From contig JAOHMI010000011.1 of assembly GCA_028101965.1 (NCBI GenBank), forward strand, positions 1 through 52,485: a stretch of 52,485 nucleotides of DNA, read 5' to 3'. This document shows positions 29,286-38,183 of the stretch, one piece after another. The stretch is from Bacteriovoracaceae bacterium. GTDB taxonomy: Bacteria > Bdellovibrionota > Bacteriovoracia > Bacteriovoracales > Bacteriovoracaceae. The position numbers and the translations under genes were made by a program. Within the stretch, counting starts at the first letter, position 1. Each line of letters starts with the position of its first letter. Under the pieces are notes generated by a model that saw nothing but the letters and a program-made list of their open reading frames with translations, was not told where the DNA came from and searched no databases.

Positions 29286-30116
29286 TTAATCTTCTTTATT
29301 GATAAATGAATCGAAGACTTTCTTCCAGTTTCTTTTTTCTCGAACTTTGATACCACCACCTATCGTCGCTCCTTGATAAATATATCCAAAACCAACGTTA
29401 TGACCGGTCCATCGAGCTTGTTCACCCTTAGCTTTGAATACGATATCCACTTCAGCCTCTTTACCGTAGAAAATGGCGTAGTTCATTCGATTCTTTTTAG
29501 TATAAGAGGAATATGTATCACCGGATTTAATCAATGAACCATACTCTAAATCGTTAGTGGGACGATAAATTGTGCTATAACCTTCATTTTTAATTTCTCT
29601 GTAGCTGATCATTGCCCCAACGCCGGCTTGCACTCCCAGATGAGGTCCAAACCATACTCTTTTCGTGTGGTTCGAATAGTTGCATACAATCACATTCGCA
29701 CCAAGCTTTACTCCCCACAACCATGCAATAGAAGCTGACATCTCTTTTCCACCGCATTCCAGTTTTTCTGGAAAAATGAGATTTGTCAGGAAGTCTTTAT
29801 TGTTCAAGTCAGATTCGAGTATAAATAACTTTATATCCTCATCTGTTAATTGGGGTCTAGCATACTTCTTAACTGCTTTTCGAATTTTTTTACAGCGCTT
29901 TAAATTTCTTTTTTGTTTATTTGGGGATTTAATGTCTATTTGGTCTAAGAATGAATTGAGACTAGAGACTTCATTATTTGTTAAACTTTTATTTTGGCTT
30001 AAAACTGAGTCCACGCATTTAAGAACTTTATAATTATATTTTAGATCCTTATTGGCAAAAACTAGTTGAGGAGTGATGAGAGTGAAAATGAAGAATATTA
30101 CTAGACCTAATTTCAT
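29286..30116 (-). CDS. Secreted protein of unknown function between the two haem-motif paralogues
   Basis: A 276-aa protein with a signal peptide ending near VFANKD. The N-terminal half of the mature protein is helical and Lys-rich with three Cys. The C-terminal half is Gly/Tyr-rich with alternating strands and could be a small barrel or beta-sandwich. No family recognised. It is encoded opposite to, and between, the two paralogues, and probably is not in their transcription unit. Confidence 0.65.
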   Translation of the reverse strand: MKLGLVIFFIFTLITPQLVFANKDLKYNYKVLKCVDSVLSQNKSLTNNEVSSLNSFLDQIDIKSPNKQKRNLKRCKKIRKAVKKYARPQLTDEDIKLFILESDLNNKDFLTNLIFPEKLECGGKEMSASIAWLWGVKLGANVIVCNYSNHTKRVWFGPHLGVQAGVGAMISYREIKNEGYSTIYRPTNDLEYGSLIKSGDTYSSYTKKNRMNYAIFYGKEAEVDIVFKAKGEQARWTGHNVGFGYIYQGATIGGGIKVREKRNWKKVFDSFINKED

Positions 30117-30359
30117 ATGAGTATGCCTTTATTAAAGTTTAAGTATCCGTATCATTAATTAAAAATATATGAATTTGATTTAAATAGAATGTAAATTTGT
30201 AAAAACCGTTTATTGATCTCAGGTAAGTTTTGAGTTGTTTCATCACTCGAATAGTCAGGCATAGAGTAAAAACAAATTGAATTATTGCTATAAGCACCTT
30301 GAATTACATATTTGTGCAGATTTTATTTTGGGTCATTATATAACGATAAGTGAATTGAA

Positions 30360-32345
30360 ATGAAAAATTATTTGGTAATATTTTTTAATCTAGTATTGAG
30401 CAGGTCAATTGTATTTGCTTGCCCTCAAGGTGCAAGCGAGTGGGATGTACTCAAAGAAATGTTTTGGCAAAAACAATATAGTGATATTGGAAGTGTGATT
30501 TCAAGTGACATAAACTGGGAGAAGCAAAGTTTAAATCGGTTGCTTAGTAAAATTGAAGAATGCAAACTTTCTGAACCGGATTACCTAAAGCCTTGTTTGA
30601 ATTTTCGGTTAGATAGTTACGAAGCTATTTCATTTGAGGATTATTATAATGCTCCAAGTGTAAATTCAGTTATAAAAACCGAAAACTTTCCTAAATCTTT
30701 ACAAAATTATTCTCAACTAGCTGAATTAGATTATATTGAAAATCCAAAAAAGTTTAGTCAGGTTCAAGAAGAGTTAATTCAGAAGATGAAAAAAGATGGG
30801 TTAAGTAGTATTACTTTTGGGAATGATAATAAAAATCGATTAATGATAAAATTTAAGCAAAAAATTAATGGAGTCGAATGTGATCGAACGGTTACTATGA
30901 GTTTATTTCCATTGAGGTTAAAAAATGGGGATGGATCAATTTCAAATATTTTTGATGTGGATGGTAAGAAAAATATTGAGAGTTTAATTATATGTAATGA
31001 AGAAGCAAAAGGAAATAGTGATCAAGCCGATAAGGGAAAGCCGGTTTATTTTTCAGTGTATGATGTACCTAGAGAAGATTTGGGAATAGGAACTCAATTG
31101 GCAAGACCTAATCGATCAAATTTAAAAAATGATCAAATGAATTGTATTACATGTCATATCCAAGGTGGAATTCCTCCTCGAGACTTTTCTCATGATTCCG
31201 GTGATAAGAATCATTCTAAGTTTTTAGAAATTCAAAAGATTCAAAATTTTTATCAAAGAGAGGACATGACAGCTGTGTATTATCCCGGTGTTTCATTTGG
31301 TTCAAATAGTTTTTCCGTAATTGGGGCAAAAGATATTGGGTTTGTTAAGTCCATGCGAGATCAAGTGTTAAAAAAATGTATTCCACCCGTCGTTGCAAAA
31401 AAGTATTCCGATGAAAAAGATTTTGAGGATTATCAAAAAAAGATTCGAAATGCATTGAATTGTACTCAGTGCCATAAAGGTGGAAGAGTGAAGGTGATAC
31501 CTTTTAATACAGATATGGATGTAATCTCAAGAAAAATTATAACTGGACATCCAAATCTGTGGGAAGAAACTCCTTCCCCAAGCTTTTACACAAACCTATC
31601 TGCATGTGTAATAAAAGAGCGTGAACTATTTGGAGGGAAAGAGTTTGGAGAAGTTGATCCTGATTCGCCCAATAGGCAGGAAAAAATGTCTAACTTGAGT
31701 TGTGAACAATTGGAATCAGTCTATCAAGACTCTTTAAAGGGAATAAATGCAACTTCAAATGAAGCTTGCCCTCCATCAATCCCACTTGCAATTGAAAGTA
31801 TTCAATTATTTAAAGAAGGACAATTGATTTATGGTGATGAAAAGAAAGCATTATATAAATTAACCAATAAGAAAATCGAGGGGCATTCTTCTTGGAATGA
31901 TATTGTGATTTGCAATAAAGATCAAAAGGAACCAAAATTTCAGAGGGTAATACAAACAGCACCATCCTGTGACACCGGTAGTTGTAAACAATTTACTCAA
32001 ATTGCAAATTTTAATAATAAAGGTGAATTTACAGGTTTTTCAAAAAACAGTCCTAGTAAAGATTTAATGATTGCAGATGTTACGGGAATGAATCACGAGC
32101 CCTTAAAAGATTTTAATCATTTTACAAAATGGTATGAGAAAGAAGGGAGACCTTATGGTATGTTAGCGAACCAGAAGGTGGAGGGTACTATCATTGATGG
32201 TTTAACTGGAGCGACACTTCCTTATGCAGGAACTTTACCAGGATTTGCCGAAAGTTATAAAGTACTAGGAAGTTCGATACAACAAGCAGAGAGTTATATT
32301 CAAACTTCATTTGAGACAGATAGTAATTGTGTTGCGAAAGACTAA
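30360..32345 (+). CDS. Exported diheme-type protein with C-terminal DGLTGAT motif (paralogue 2)
   Basis: A 661-aa paralogue of the protein at 27106. It has a signal peptide with Cys right after the cleavage region (VFACPQG). The haem motifs are CITCH (262-266) and CTQCH (368-372). CDTGSCK and ANFNNKGEFTGF lead to DGLTGAT at 613-619, again followed by LP and a C-terminal helix. Cys-rich elsewhere (e.g. around 68, 79, 174, 212, 340), matching the other copy. The pair probably arose by duplication. Its stop overlaps the stop of the convergent radical SAM gene by 4 bases. Confidence 0.72.
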   Translation: MKNYLVIFFNLVLSRSIVFACPQGASEWDVLKEMFWQKQYSDIGSVISSDINWEKQSLNRLLSKIEECKLSEPDYLKPCLNFRLDSYEAISFEDYYNAPSVNSVIKTENFPKSLQNYSQLAELDYIENPKKFSQVQEELIQKMKKDGLSSITFGNDNKNRLMIKFKQKINGVECDRTVTMSLFPLRLKNGDGSISNIFDVDGKKNIESLIICNEEAKGNSDQADKGKPVYFSVYDVPREDLGIGTQLARPNRSNLKNDQMNCITCHIQGGIPPRDFSHDSGDKNHSKFLEIQKIQNFYQREDMTAVYYPGVSFGSNSFSVIGAKDIGFVKSMRDQVLKKCIPPVVAKKYSDEKDFEDYQKKIRNALNCTQCHKGGRVKVIPFNTDMDVISRKIITGHPNLWEETPSPSFYTNLSACVIKERELFGGKEFGEVDPDSPNRQEKMSNLSCEQLESVYQDSLKGINATSNEACPPSIPLAIESIQLFKEGQLIYGDEKKALYKLTNKKIEGHSSWNDIVICNKDQKEPKFQRVIQTAPSCDTGSCKQFTQIANFNNKGEFTGFSKNSPSKDLMIADVTGMNHEPLKDFNHFTKWYEKEGRPYGMLANQKVEGTIIDGLTGATLPYAGTLPGFAESYKVLGSSIQQAESYIQTSFETDSNCVAKD

Positions 32346-33271
32346 ACCGAGCAGCTTGCACCACCCAATACACAAAATTTTGCACAATGTGGGTGATTTA
32401 ATTGAACACTGTCTTTTACGTCTCTAAAACTTTCACCCATTTCAAACTGCTCATCGTAGGCCAATAATGTGCAGGCCAAAATCTTGGGAGTTTGCTGACC
32501 TTTTCTTTTAACAATCATTCGTGAATTAGAGCACATAATTTCGTTTGGCGATTTGTTCAGAATTCCCCAGCAGTCCACAGTAATTTCAGGAACATCAACT
32601 TTGGTATCCATCTCAGGAAAAACCATAAAATGTTTAGGTGATGAATAATTTATCGTAATTTCTTTATCGTTAAAGAGTTTTTGAAAACCTAAGAGAGCTT
32701 CCTCACTAGATTCCTCAATAAGAGAGCGTCCCGCAATGGCAATATTAAACTTATTATCATTAAGCCATTTTATATTCTCTACGGTTTGATCAAAGGTATT
32801 TTCCCCGCGCTCTTTTTCATGAACATCTTTGGAGTAATGGTCTAGGCTCACTCTTAAACAAAGTTTGTCACCGTATCTATTTTGTAAATCCATAAGCTTA
32901 ACTTTGTGACGGTTGATCACATGATAGGCATTGGTTAAAACTAATGTCTCGTAGCCTTCTTCTAAACATAATTGAAGAATAGATATAATTTCAGGGTTAA
33001 TAAAGGGTTCCCCCCCAGTGAAAGCAATTTCCTTTGTTCCTAGATTGAGCTCTTTTATTTCTACTAAGTAACTTTTTACTTCATTATAGGAAATAAAACT
33101 TAAGCGATCATTCGTTGGAGTGGATTCAATATAGCAATTTTCGCATGAAAGATTACAAACTGTTCCCGTATTAAACCACAAGGTTTCTAATTGATTGAGT
33201 TTTACGCTAGCTCTTTTTTCACCTTTGGCCGTGACTAAAGGGTCTTTGAATTTTTTCGAATCTAGCAACAT
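32342..33271 (-). CDS. Radical SAM enzyme in putative arsenosugar operon
   Basis: A 309-aa protein. The CxxxCxxC iron-sulfur motif is Cys39-x3-Cys43-x2-Cys46, with GGEPF downstream binding SAM. The C-terminal third holds further Cys (DCW, MCSNSR, ACTLL, HCAKFC and a final ASCSV) that could bind additional clusters. The family with LWFNTGT before the Cys motif and FCVLGGASC at the end is common in proteobacteria, but its function is not firmly known to me. Position after an ArsM-type methyltransferase and an MTA phosphorylase suggests it adds a 5'-deoxyadenosyl group to dimethylarsenite, as ArsS does. It lacks the exact ArsS motif I remember. It starts 10 bases inside arsM. Confidence 0.8.
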   Translation of the reverse strand: MLLDSKKFKDPLVTAKGEKRASVKLNQLETLWFNTGTVCNLSCENCYIESTPTNDRLSFISYNEVKSYLVEIKELNLGTKEIAFTGGEPFINPEIISILQLCLEEGYETLVLTNAYHVINRHKVKLMDLQNRYGDKLCLRVSLDHYSKDVHEKERGENTFDQTVENIKWLNDNKFNIAIAGRSLIEESSEEALLGFQKLFNDKEITINYSSPKHFMVFPEMDTKVDVPEITVDCWGILNKSPNEIMCSNSRMIVKRKGQQTPKILACTLLAYDEQFEMGESFRDVKDSVQLNHPHCAKFCVLGGASCSV

Positions 33272-34326
33272 GCACCTCCATCAGCGCTGCCATCTGATGA
33301 ATCATTTTCGGAGTAGGGTATTGATGTTCCACAACCTTCAAAAATGCCAAAGTGAGTAGAGAAGTCTCCATAGAAATCAAAGAATTCCTTAAAACGAGTT
33401 TTCTCTAGCATATTAAAACTATTCCCACAAACACGCTCAATTTTTCCTTTGGCAAAAATGTGATGACTGTCTAAAGTGAATTTGTCTTCTGAGTTTTTCA
33501 TACCACCCTTATAGCGAACTGCTTGCCCAAACTCTTCACATTGTGGTTCTAATTCATCTATTTTAAATAATCGATAAGTTACTGAATAAAACTTAATGTC
33601 TCCCACTTTTTCTTCTAATTGCGGATTGTTTATGGTTAGTCGCCGAGATTCCACGATTCGGGGATCCGCAAAACCAACTCTCTTGGAAAGGTTTTCAAAG
33701 TCATTCCAATACATGGCCCCAGACAAACATTCTCCATAGAGGACAGGATCATCAACTAAATACTGAGGAATTCTGCGATCAGCATATACATCTGAAAAGT
33801 ACAATTCCCCGCCTTGTTTTAAAACACGATAGGCTTCTGATAAGACCTTATCTTTTCGCTTGGCCAAATTGATGACGCAATTTGAAATTATCACATCAAA
33901 ATAATTAGAGCTCAAATCAACTTGATCAAGCTCCTCGATATTTCCCTGGCGAAATTCAACATTAGATTTTTCAAAATTAAATTTCTTACGATGGTAATCC
34001 TTTGCATCTTTGGCCAATGACAATTGTTCTGGAGTCATATCAACGCCCACCACATGTCCTTTTTCACCAACCAATTTGGATAGAATAAAACAGTCTCTTC
34101 CTGCGCCACTTCCTAGGTCAAGAATGTTTAATCCCTCGAGTTTATGAGGAATAGCAAGGCCACAACCGTAATACTTTGCCAAAACCTCATCTTTGATTTG
34201 GGCTAAAATTGTTTTAACATATCCGGGGTAAGCATCGGGAGTACAACAAGCGTTCGTTTGCAGATCATTAGATTGCTCTAATGTTTTTCCATAATACTCT
34301 TGCACTTCTTTTAATTTATTATCCAT
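33262..34326 (-). CDS. arsM: Arsenite S-adenosylmethionine methyltransferase
   Basis: A 354-aa class I methyltransferase. The SAM-binding loop is LDLGSGAGRDC (69-79) and GVDMTPE follows. The Cys used to bind and methylate As(III) in characterised ArsM proteins are all present: Cys28 in NACCTP, Cys55 in YGCG, Cys150 in ISNCVINL and Cys200 in GECLSGA. The long C-terminal part and the terminal GGACC match the ~350-380-aa ArsM type rather than a generic methyltransferase. It makes mono-, di- and trimethylated arsenicals in the cytoplasm. Middle gene of a leftward operon, 12 bases after the phosphorylase gene. Confidence 0.92.
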   Translation of the reverse strand: MDNKLKEVQEYYGKTLEQSNDLQTNACCTPDAYPGYVKTILAQIKDEVLAKYYGCGLAIPHKLEGLNILDLGSGAGRDCFILSKLVGEKGHVVGVDMTPEQLSLAKDAKDYHRKKFNFEKSNVEFRQGNIEELDQVDLSSNYFDVIISNCVINLAKRKDKVLSEAYRVLKQGGELYFSDVYADRRIPQYLVDDPVLYGECLSGAMYWNDFENLSKRVGFADPRIVESRRLTINNPQLEEKVGDIKFYSVTYRLFKIDELEPQCEEFGQAVRYKGGMKNSEDKFTLDSHHIFAKGKIERVCGNSFNMLEKTRFKEFFDFYGDFSTHFGIFEGCGTSIPYSENDSSDGSADGGACC

Positions 34327-34338
34327 TTTATAAGTTCC

Positions 34339-35178
34339 TTATTTTAAGAGCAGATCCACTAATTCTTTTTGGTCACCTGTCATAAGTTCTCGCGGGGTAA
34401 GAACTCCAAATTTATTTTCTTTTTCAAAATCAAATTTATTCGAAACCAACTTCGGAATAAGAATTTTCATCACTTCTTTCGCTTTAGATGTGTTTTGAGC
34501 AGCAACTTTCATTATTTCATCTACAGTGCAGTGATGTTCTTTCCAGCAATCATAGTCTGTTACCATAGCAACTGTTGAATAGGCGATACCGGCTTCTTTG
34601 GCCAAAAAGACTTCTGGGACATTGGTCATACCGATGACAGAAGCACCAAATCCTCGATAAATTTCTGATTCAGCACGGCTAGAAAATTGTGGGCCTTCAA
34701 TACAAATATAACTTCCATCTTTAGCACAAGCCACATCCGCTTCGACACACGATTCATAACATATATTTTGTAAGGTTTTGTCCACAGGATAAGCTACTGA
34801 AACATGCCCAACAATTCCTTGGCCAAAAAATGAACGAGCTCGTTTACCTTTTGTCCAATCAATAAATTGATCGGGAAGAAAGAAAGTTGTTGGGGGCAAT
34901 TCTTCTTTTAATGACCCTACAGCAGAAAAAGAAACAAGGTATTCGACTCCTAGCTTTTTTAAGGCAAAAATATTGGCTTGGTAATTTATTTCAGAGGGAA
35001 GAAGGTGGTGATTTTTTCCATGACGAGGAAGAAAATAAAAGTCATTTCCCTGGTACGTTAAAAGAGCGATGGGAGCTGAAGGTTCTCCAAAGGGAGTTTG
35101 AACTTGAATTTTTTCTTTTAATTCTATCCCGTCAATTTGGTAAACACCAGATCCGCCAATGATTCCAATATTTTTCAT
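34339..35178 (-). CDS. mtnP: 5'-methylthioadenosine phosphorylase
   Basis: A 279-aa purine nucleoside phosphorylase of the MTAP type. IGIIGGSG at the N-terminus, LPRHGKNH phosphate-binding segment, EGPQFSSRAES, GMTNVPE and TDYDCW are family hallmarks. It releases adenine from 5'-modified adenosines. In this operon its natural substrate may be 5'-deoxy-5'-dimethylarsinoyl-adenosine rather than, or as well as, methylthioadenosine (inference). First gene of the operon; AAAGG lies eight bases before the ATG. Confidence 0.9.
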   Translation of the reverse strand: MKNIGIIGGSGVYQIDGIELKEKIQVQTPFGEPSAPIALLTYQGNDFYFLPRHGKNHHLLPSEINYQANIFALKKLGVEYLVSFSAVGSLKEELPPTTFFLPDQFIDWTKGKRARSFFGQGIVGHVSVAYPVDKTLQNICYESCVEADVACAKDGSYICIEGPQFSSRAESEIYRGFGASVIGMTNVPEVFLAKEAGIAYSTVAMVTDYDCWKEHHCTVDEIMKVAAQNTSKAKEVMKILIPKLVSNKFDFEKENKFGVLTPRELMTGDQKELVDLLLK

Positions 35179-35616
35179 CTATAATCCTTTTGTATTTAGT
35201 GAGTTTAGATTGAATAATCTTACAATAAAAAGTTAATTATTTATAGAAAAGAAGAAAAAATGAATTACTTTGAGGGATTTTTAGAATTAACAAACGTTCT
35301 TTAGCGTATGCTTTTTGGACGGTTAACATTTTTGTGGAGAGGATTTTGTGAAAATTAAAAATTGCCATAGTAAAAAAGATATTTGAAAAAAAAGAATAAG
35401 AGTAACTTATGGTTTTTTGGATTACTCAAACTAACTTCTGACAAATAATAATGTATCGTCAGACTGAGACAATATCTCATATGTATAAATTACATTGAGC
35501 TATAGCAATTTCTAATCACAAGGTAAGAACTGCTACAGTTTGTTGAATTCAATTCCATAAAAATTGAAATAAAATGAGCTAAATTTAATTAAACTTGTTC
35601 CCCGGGGGTCGGTGTA
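35179..35616. other. Divergent intergenic region upstream of the arsenic-type operon
   Basis: About 438 AT-rich bases separate the leftward phosphorylase operon from the rightward secreted-protein gene, so two promoters are expected here. Short palindromes are present (AACTGCTACAGTT at 35528-35540 and TTGAATTCAA at 35543-35552), but neither has the position expected for the leftward operon. No ArsR gene is nearby and no ArsR-type operator was recognised. Confidence 0.45.
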
Positions 35617-36669
35617 ATGAAATTTATAAAATTACTCATATTAAGTTCTGTAATTCTCAGTTCAGTATTTGCAAAAAATAATCAATGTACCATGAGATTG
35701 AAATTAGAAAATGGTGAGTCTGTTGTAATTAACTCTGAGGACTTTAAGCAAAAAGAAAAATTTGCAAATGAATATAGGGACGAAATTGAGCGCCAGTTCC
35801 GTCAGTCAGTAGCAGGGTTTCCCTTTCCATCTGTAAATATGGATGTCAACTTTATGACTAGAGTCAATCATTTAATGAATATTAAATCCACATTAAAGAG
35901 TATTGAATTAGAGCAGTTTGAACAAGGAACAAATTATCCTCTCTATTCATACACTAAAATTGCCGATGGCTGGTATCGTTTAAGCAAAGATCTTGAAAGT
36001 TTGATTAATGATTGGTCAGATATTGCAATGGATTGTTATCTTTTCTTAACTCATAAGAATGTTCAGTTAAATGATATTACTCCTGAGCAAAGTAAAAAAA
36101 TGAGTTATCCAAGAGACTACCCTAAACCATGTATTAAGCTTTGTGTTTCAATGAGTCTCCCTAAAGTTGGTAAAGCCTATCAAGAAAAGTTAAACAAGTT
36201 TTATCTTCCGGAATTAAGAGAGAAGTTGGCATCATTAATCAAAATTAAGTACCAAGAACCACCAAAAGAACAGTCTTATTTAGATGAAAAAAATAAAATT
36301 AAGAAGGATTATCAAAGTTTAAGAGCTGAATATATTGAAAAAAGTAAGCGTTTTCATGAGCTAAAAGATAAAAAAGAGCATAATGAGTATTTTGTTAAAA
36401 ATAAAAAGAAGCTTAGTAAAGTAGATAAGCATTGGGCAAGAAAATCTAAAAAGATCTTGAAGAAAGAAGTCTATCCGTTTTACGAGCAAGCTCAAAAAGA
36501 ATATGAAGATATTAAAAAAAGATATGATCCTATCAATAAAGAGTACACGAGACTTGGTTATCGAATTGATACGATTGAGGATATTAAAAAAGGTAAAGTT
36601 GATAAAGAAATTGAAGCTGTTCGTGGAATAATCTATCGTCTTTCTGGCCCTCAGCCGGATCGAGTATAG
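35617..36669 (+). CDS. Secreted coiled-coil protein of unknown function
   Basis: A 350-aa protein with a signal peptide (MKFIKLLILSSVILSSVFA). A GGGGGTCGGTG ribosome site precedes the ATG. The C-terminal half (about 215-330) is almost entirely charged, Lys/Glu/Tyr-rich and predicted coiled coil. Cys residues around 150-180 may pair. No family recognised. It converges with yidD three bases downstream. Confidence 0.68.
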   Translation: MKFIKLLILSSVILSSVFAKNNQCTMRLKLENGESVVINSEDFKQKEKFANEYRDEIERQFRQSVAGFPFPSVNMDVNFMTRVNHLMNIKSTLKSIELEQFEQGTNYPLYSYTKIADGWYRLSKDLESLINDWSDIAMDCYLFLTHKNVQLNDITPEQSKKMSYPRDYPKPCIKLCVSMSLPKVGKAYQEKLNKFYLPELREKLASLIKIKYQEPPKEQSYLDEKNKIKKDYQSLRAEYIEKSKRFHELKDKKEHNEYFVKNKKKLSKVDKHWARKSKKILKKEVYPFYEQAQKEYEDIKKRYDPINKEYTRLGYRIDTIEDIKKGKVDKEIEAVRGIIYRLSGPQPDRV

Positions 36670-36672
36670 CCA

Positions 36673-36900
36673 TTAAGGGGGGTCAAATCCCCCTGGATGA
36701 AAAGGGTGGCAGCTTAAGATTCGCTTGGTCGACTTTCTGATCGCCACCCATAAATTATCTTGCTTTAAACTAGTGATGACATAGTTTGAGCAGGACGGTG
36801 TGAAGCGACAGCGCGGGCCTAGAATAGGGCTAATAAGCCATTGATAAATTTTGATTATAAATATCAAAATGAATGAAAAAAATTTTGATAATACTTTCAC
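36673..36900 (-). CDS. yidD: Membrane protein insertion efficiency factor YidD
   Basis: A 75-aa protein of standard length. The family pattern is complete: an amphipathic N-terminal helix, YQWLISP, LGPRCRFTPSCSNY and a terminal HPGGFDPP. It assists YidC in inserting inner-membrane proteins. It normally sits in the rpmH-rnpA-yidD-yidC cluster, but here it is isolated between a secreted-protein gene and folE2. Confidence 0.95.
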   Translation of the reverse strand: MKVLSKFFSFILIFIIKIYQWLISPILGPRCRFTPSCSNYVITSLKQDNLWVAIRKSTKRILSCHPFHPGGFDPP

Positions 36901-37097
36901 AGATCCAATTCTCCACCATAATTAGCTAGAACCAAAAGAAAAATAAGGTTATTGTAGTTTTTAATCTTTTATTGCTAACGAAAGTTAACTAGCAGATTGA
37001 AGGATTAATGGTAAGTGCAATTTAACACTTTAGTAATTACTTGCACTTAGCTTTTTTTTCGGTTACATGATGAGCTGATAAGTCTTTACCGATTTTG

Positions 37098-37126
37098 CTA
37101 AATAAGTTAAATTTTGACTTATTTAG
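37098..37126. promoter_or_regulatory. Perfect inverted repeat upstream of folE2
   Basis: CTAAATAAGT (37098-37107) and ACTTATTTAG (37117-37126) are perfect 10-base arms around a 9-base spacer, ending about 30 bases before the folE2 start. No T-run follows, so a terminator is unlikely. It could be an operator for a dimeric repressor, or a leader hairpin. It does not match a Zur box that I know, although Zur control of folE2 is established in other bacteria. Confidence 0.45.
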
Positions 37127-37157
37127 ATAAAGTTTTACAAACACCTAGGAGTGGATA

Positions 37158-38135
37158 ATGGTGATCCAAAATTTTGATTCAAATGTTAGACAAGCAAAAA
37201 CTCTCGTGGAAGATGTTAAAAATTGTGAGGTCAAAGATCAAACCGGATTAAATGATTTCCAGAAACTTCCTACCACAGATAGTATTTCTATTCCTCGAGT
37301 TGGAATCAACCGTTTTCGCCTACCAATTAAAATTACTTCTAGATCTGGTGAGACCACTCAACATGATGCCCATGCCAACATGTATGTAGCATTGGAAGGT
37401 GGTAAAAATGGCGTTTCCATGTCTCGGTTAGTGAGCATTTTGCAACATGAATGCGAGATAAAGTCACTGAATCAAGACTTTTTTAAACACATCATAAGTC
37501 GGTACTTAACTGAGTTGACTGATGAGCAAGATAAAAATCAGATTGAAACAGCTTATTGTAAACTATCATTTAATTATGGGGTTAAACAGCAATCGCTTAA
37601 AAGTGAAAATTGGGGATGGCAGTATTATCCCGTTAGCCTGACAGGAAAAATTTCCAAAGAAAAAGGTTTCGAATTCTTCATGAAGATTGAATATGAATAC
37701 AGTTCAACCTGTCCTTGCTCTCTTTCCATGGCCAAGCAATATGAAATGGAATATCGTAATGGTGATACGGATGCGGGGTCAGGAATTGCCGCCGCTCATT
37801 CACAGAGGTCTAGTTGTAAAGCCACAATTCAGATTAAAGAAAATCAAGATTTCTTTATAGAGGACCTTATTACCCTATTGAGGGCTTCGATTCCTACTGA
37901 AACACAATCATTAGTTAAAAGAGTAGATGAACAAGCTTTCGCCATTTTAAATGGTAGCTATCCGATATTCGTGGAGCATGCTTCGAAAGAAGTTTTTAAG
38001 ACTTTTAATTCACAAGATTATATCTTGGATTGGATTGCCAGTTTCGAGCATTATGAATCTTTACATTCGCACAATGCGGCCGCAGTTATTTTTAAAGGAA
38101 TTGAGGGAGGACTATCCTACGATTCAATTTTTTAA
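37158..38135 (+). CDS. folE2: GTP cyclohydrolase I type 2 (GCYH-IB)
   Basis: A 325-aa enzyme that converts GTP to dihydroneopterin triphosphate, the first step to folate and queuosine precursors. The characteristic STCPCS segment with Cys185 and Cys187, followed by an HSQRS element, identifies the FolE2 rather than FolE1 type. FolE2 enzymes use metals other than zinc and often replace FolE1 under zinc limitation. AGGAG at 37147-37151 gives a clear ribosome site. A strong inverted repeat precedes the gene. The gene likely begins a run folE2-DUF2797-zinc-finger-cysS. Confidence 0.94.
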   Translation: MVIQNFDSNVRQAKTLVEDVKNCEVKDQTGLNDFQKLPTTDSISIPRVGINRFRLPIKITSRSGETTQHDAHANMYVALEGGKNGVSMSRLVSILQHECEIKSLNQDFFKHIISRYLTELTDEQDKNQIETAYCKLSFNYGVKQQSLKSENWGWQYYPVSLTGKISKEKGFEFFMKIEYEYSSTCPCSLSMAKQYEMEYRNGDTDAGSGIAAAHSQRSSCKATIQIKENQDFFIEDLITLLRASIPTETQSLVKRVDEQAFAILNGSYPIFVEHASKEVFKTFNSQDYILDWIASFEHYESLHSHNAAAVIFKGIEGGLSYDSIF

Positions 38136-38183
38136 GTTACTCTTTAATAGGATTTCTGTGAAGAACAGATTATACTAAGCCCC

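Noticed and set aside
29680-30033. Plus-strand frame of 117 codons opposite the secreted protein at 29286-30116
   Set aside because: Antisense to a gene with a clean signal peptide, with Phe/Ser-rich shadow composition.
35528-35552. Two short palindromes as an ArsR operator for the arsM operon
   Set aside because: They are about 350 bases from the operon start and closer to the divergent gene; short palindromes are common in AT-rich DNA.
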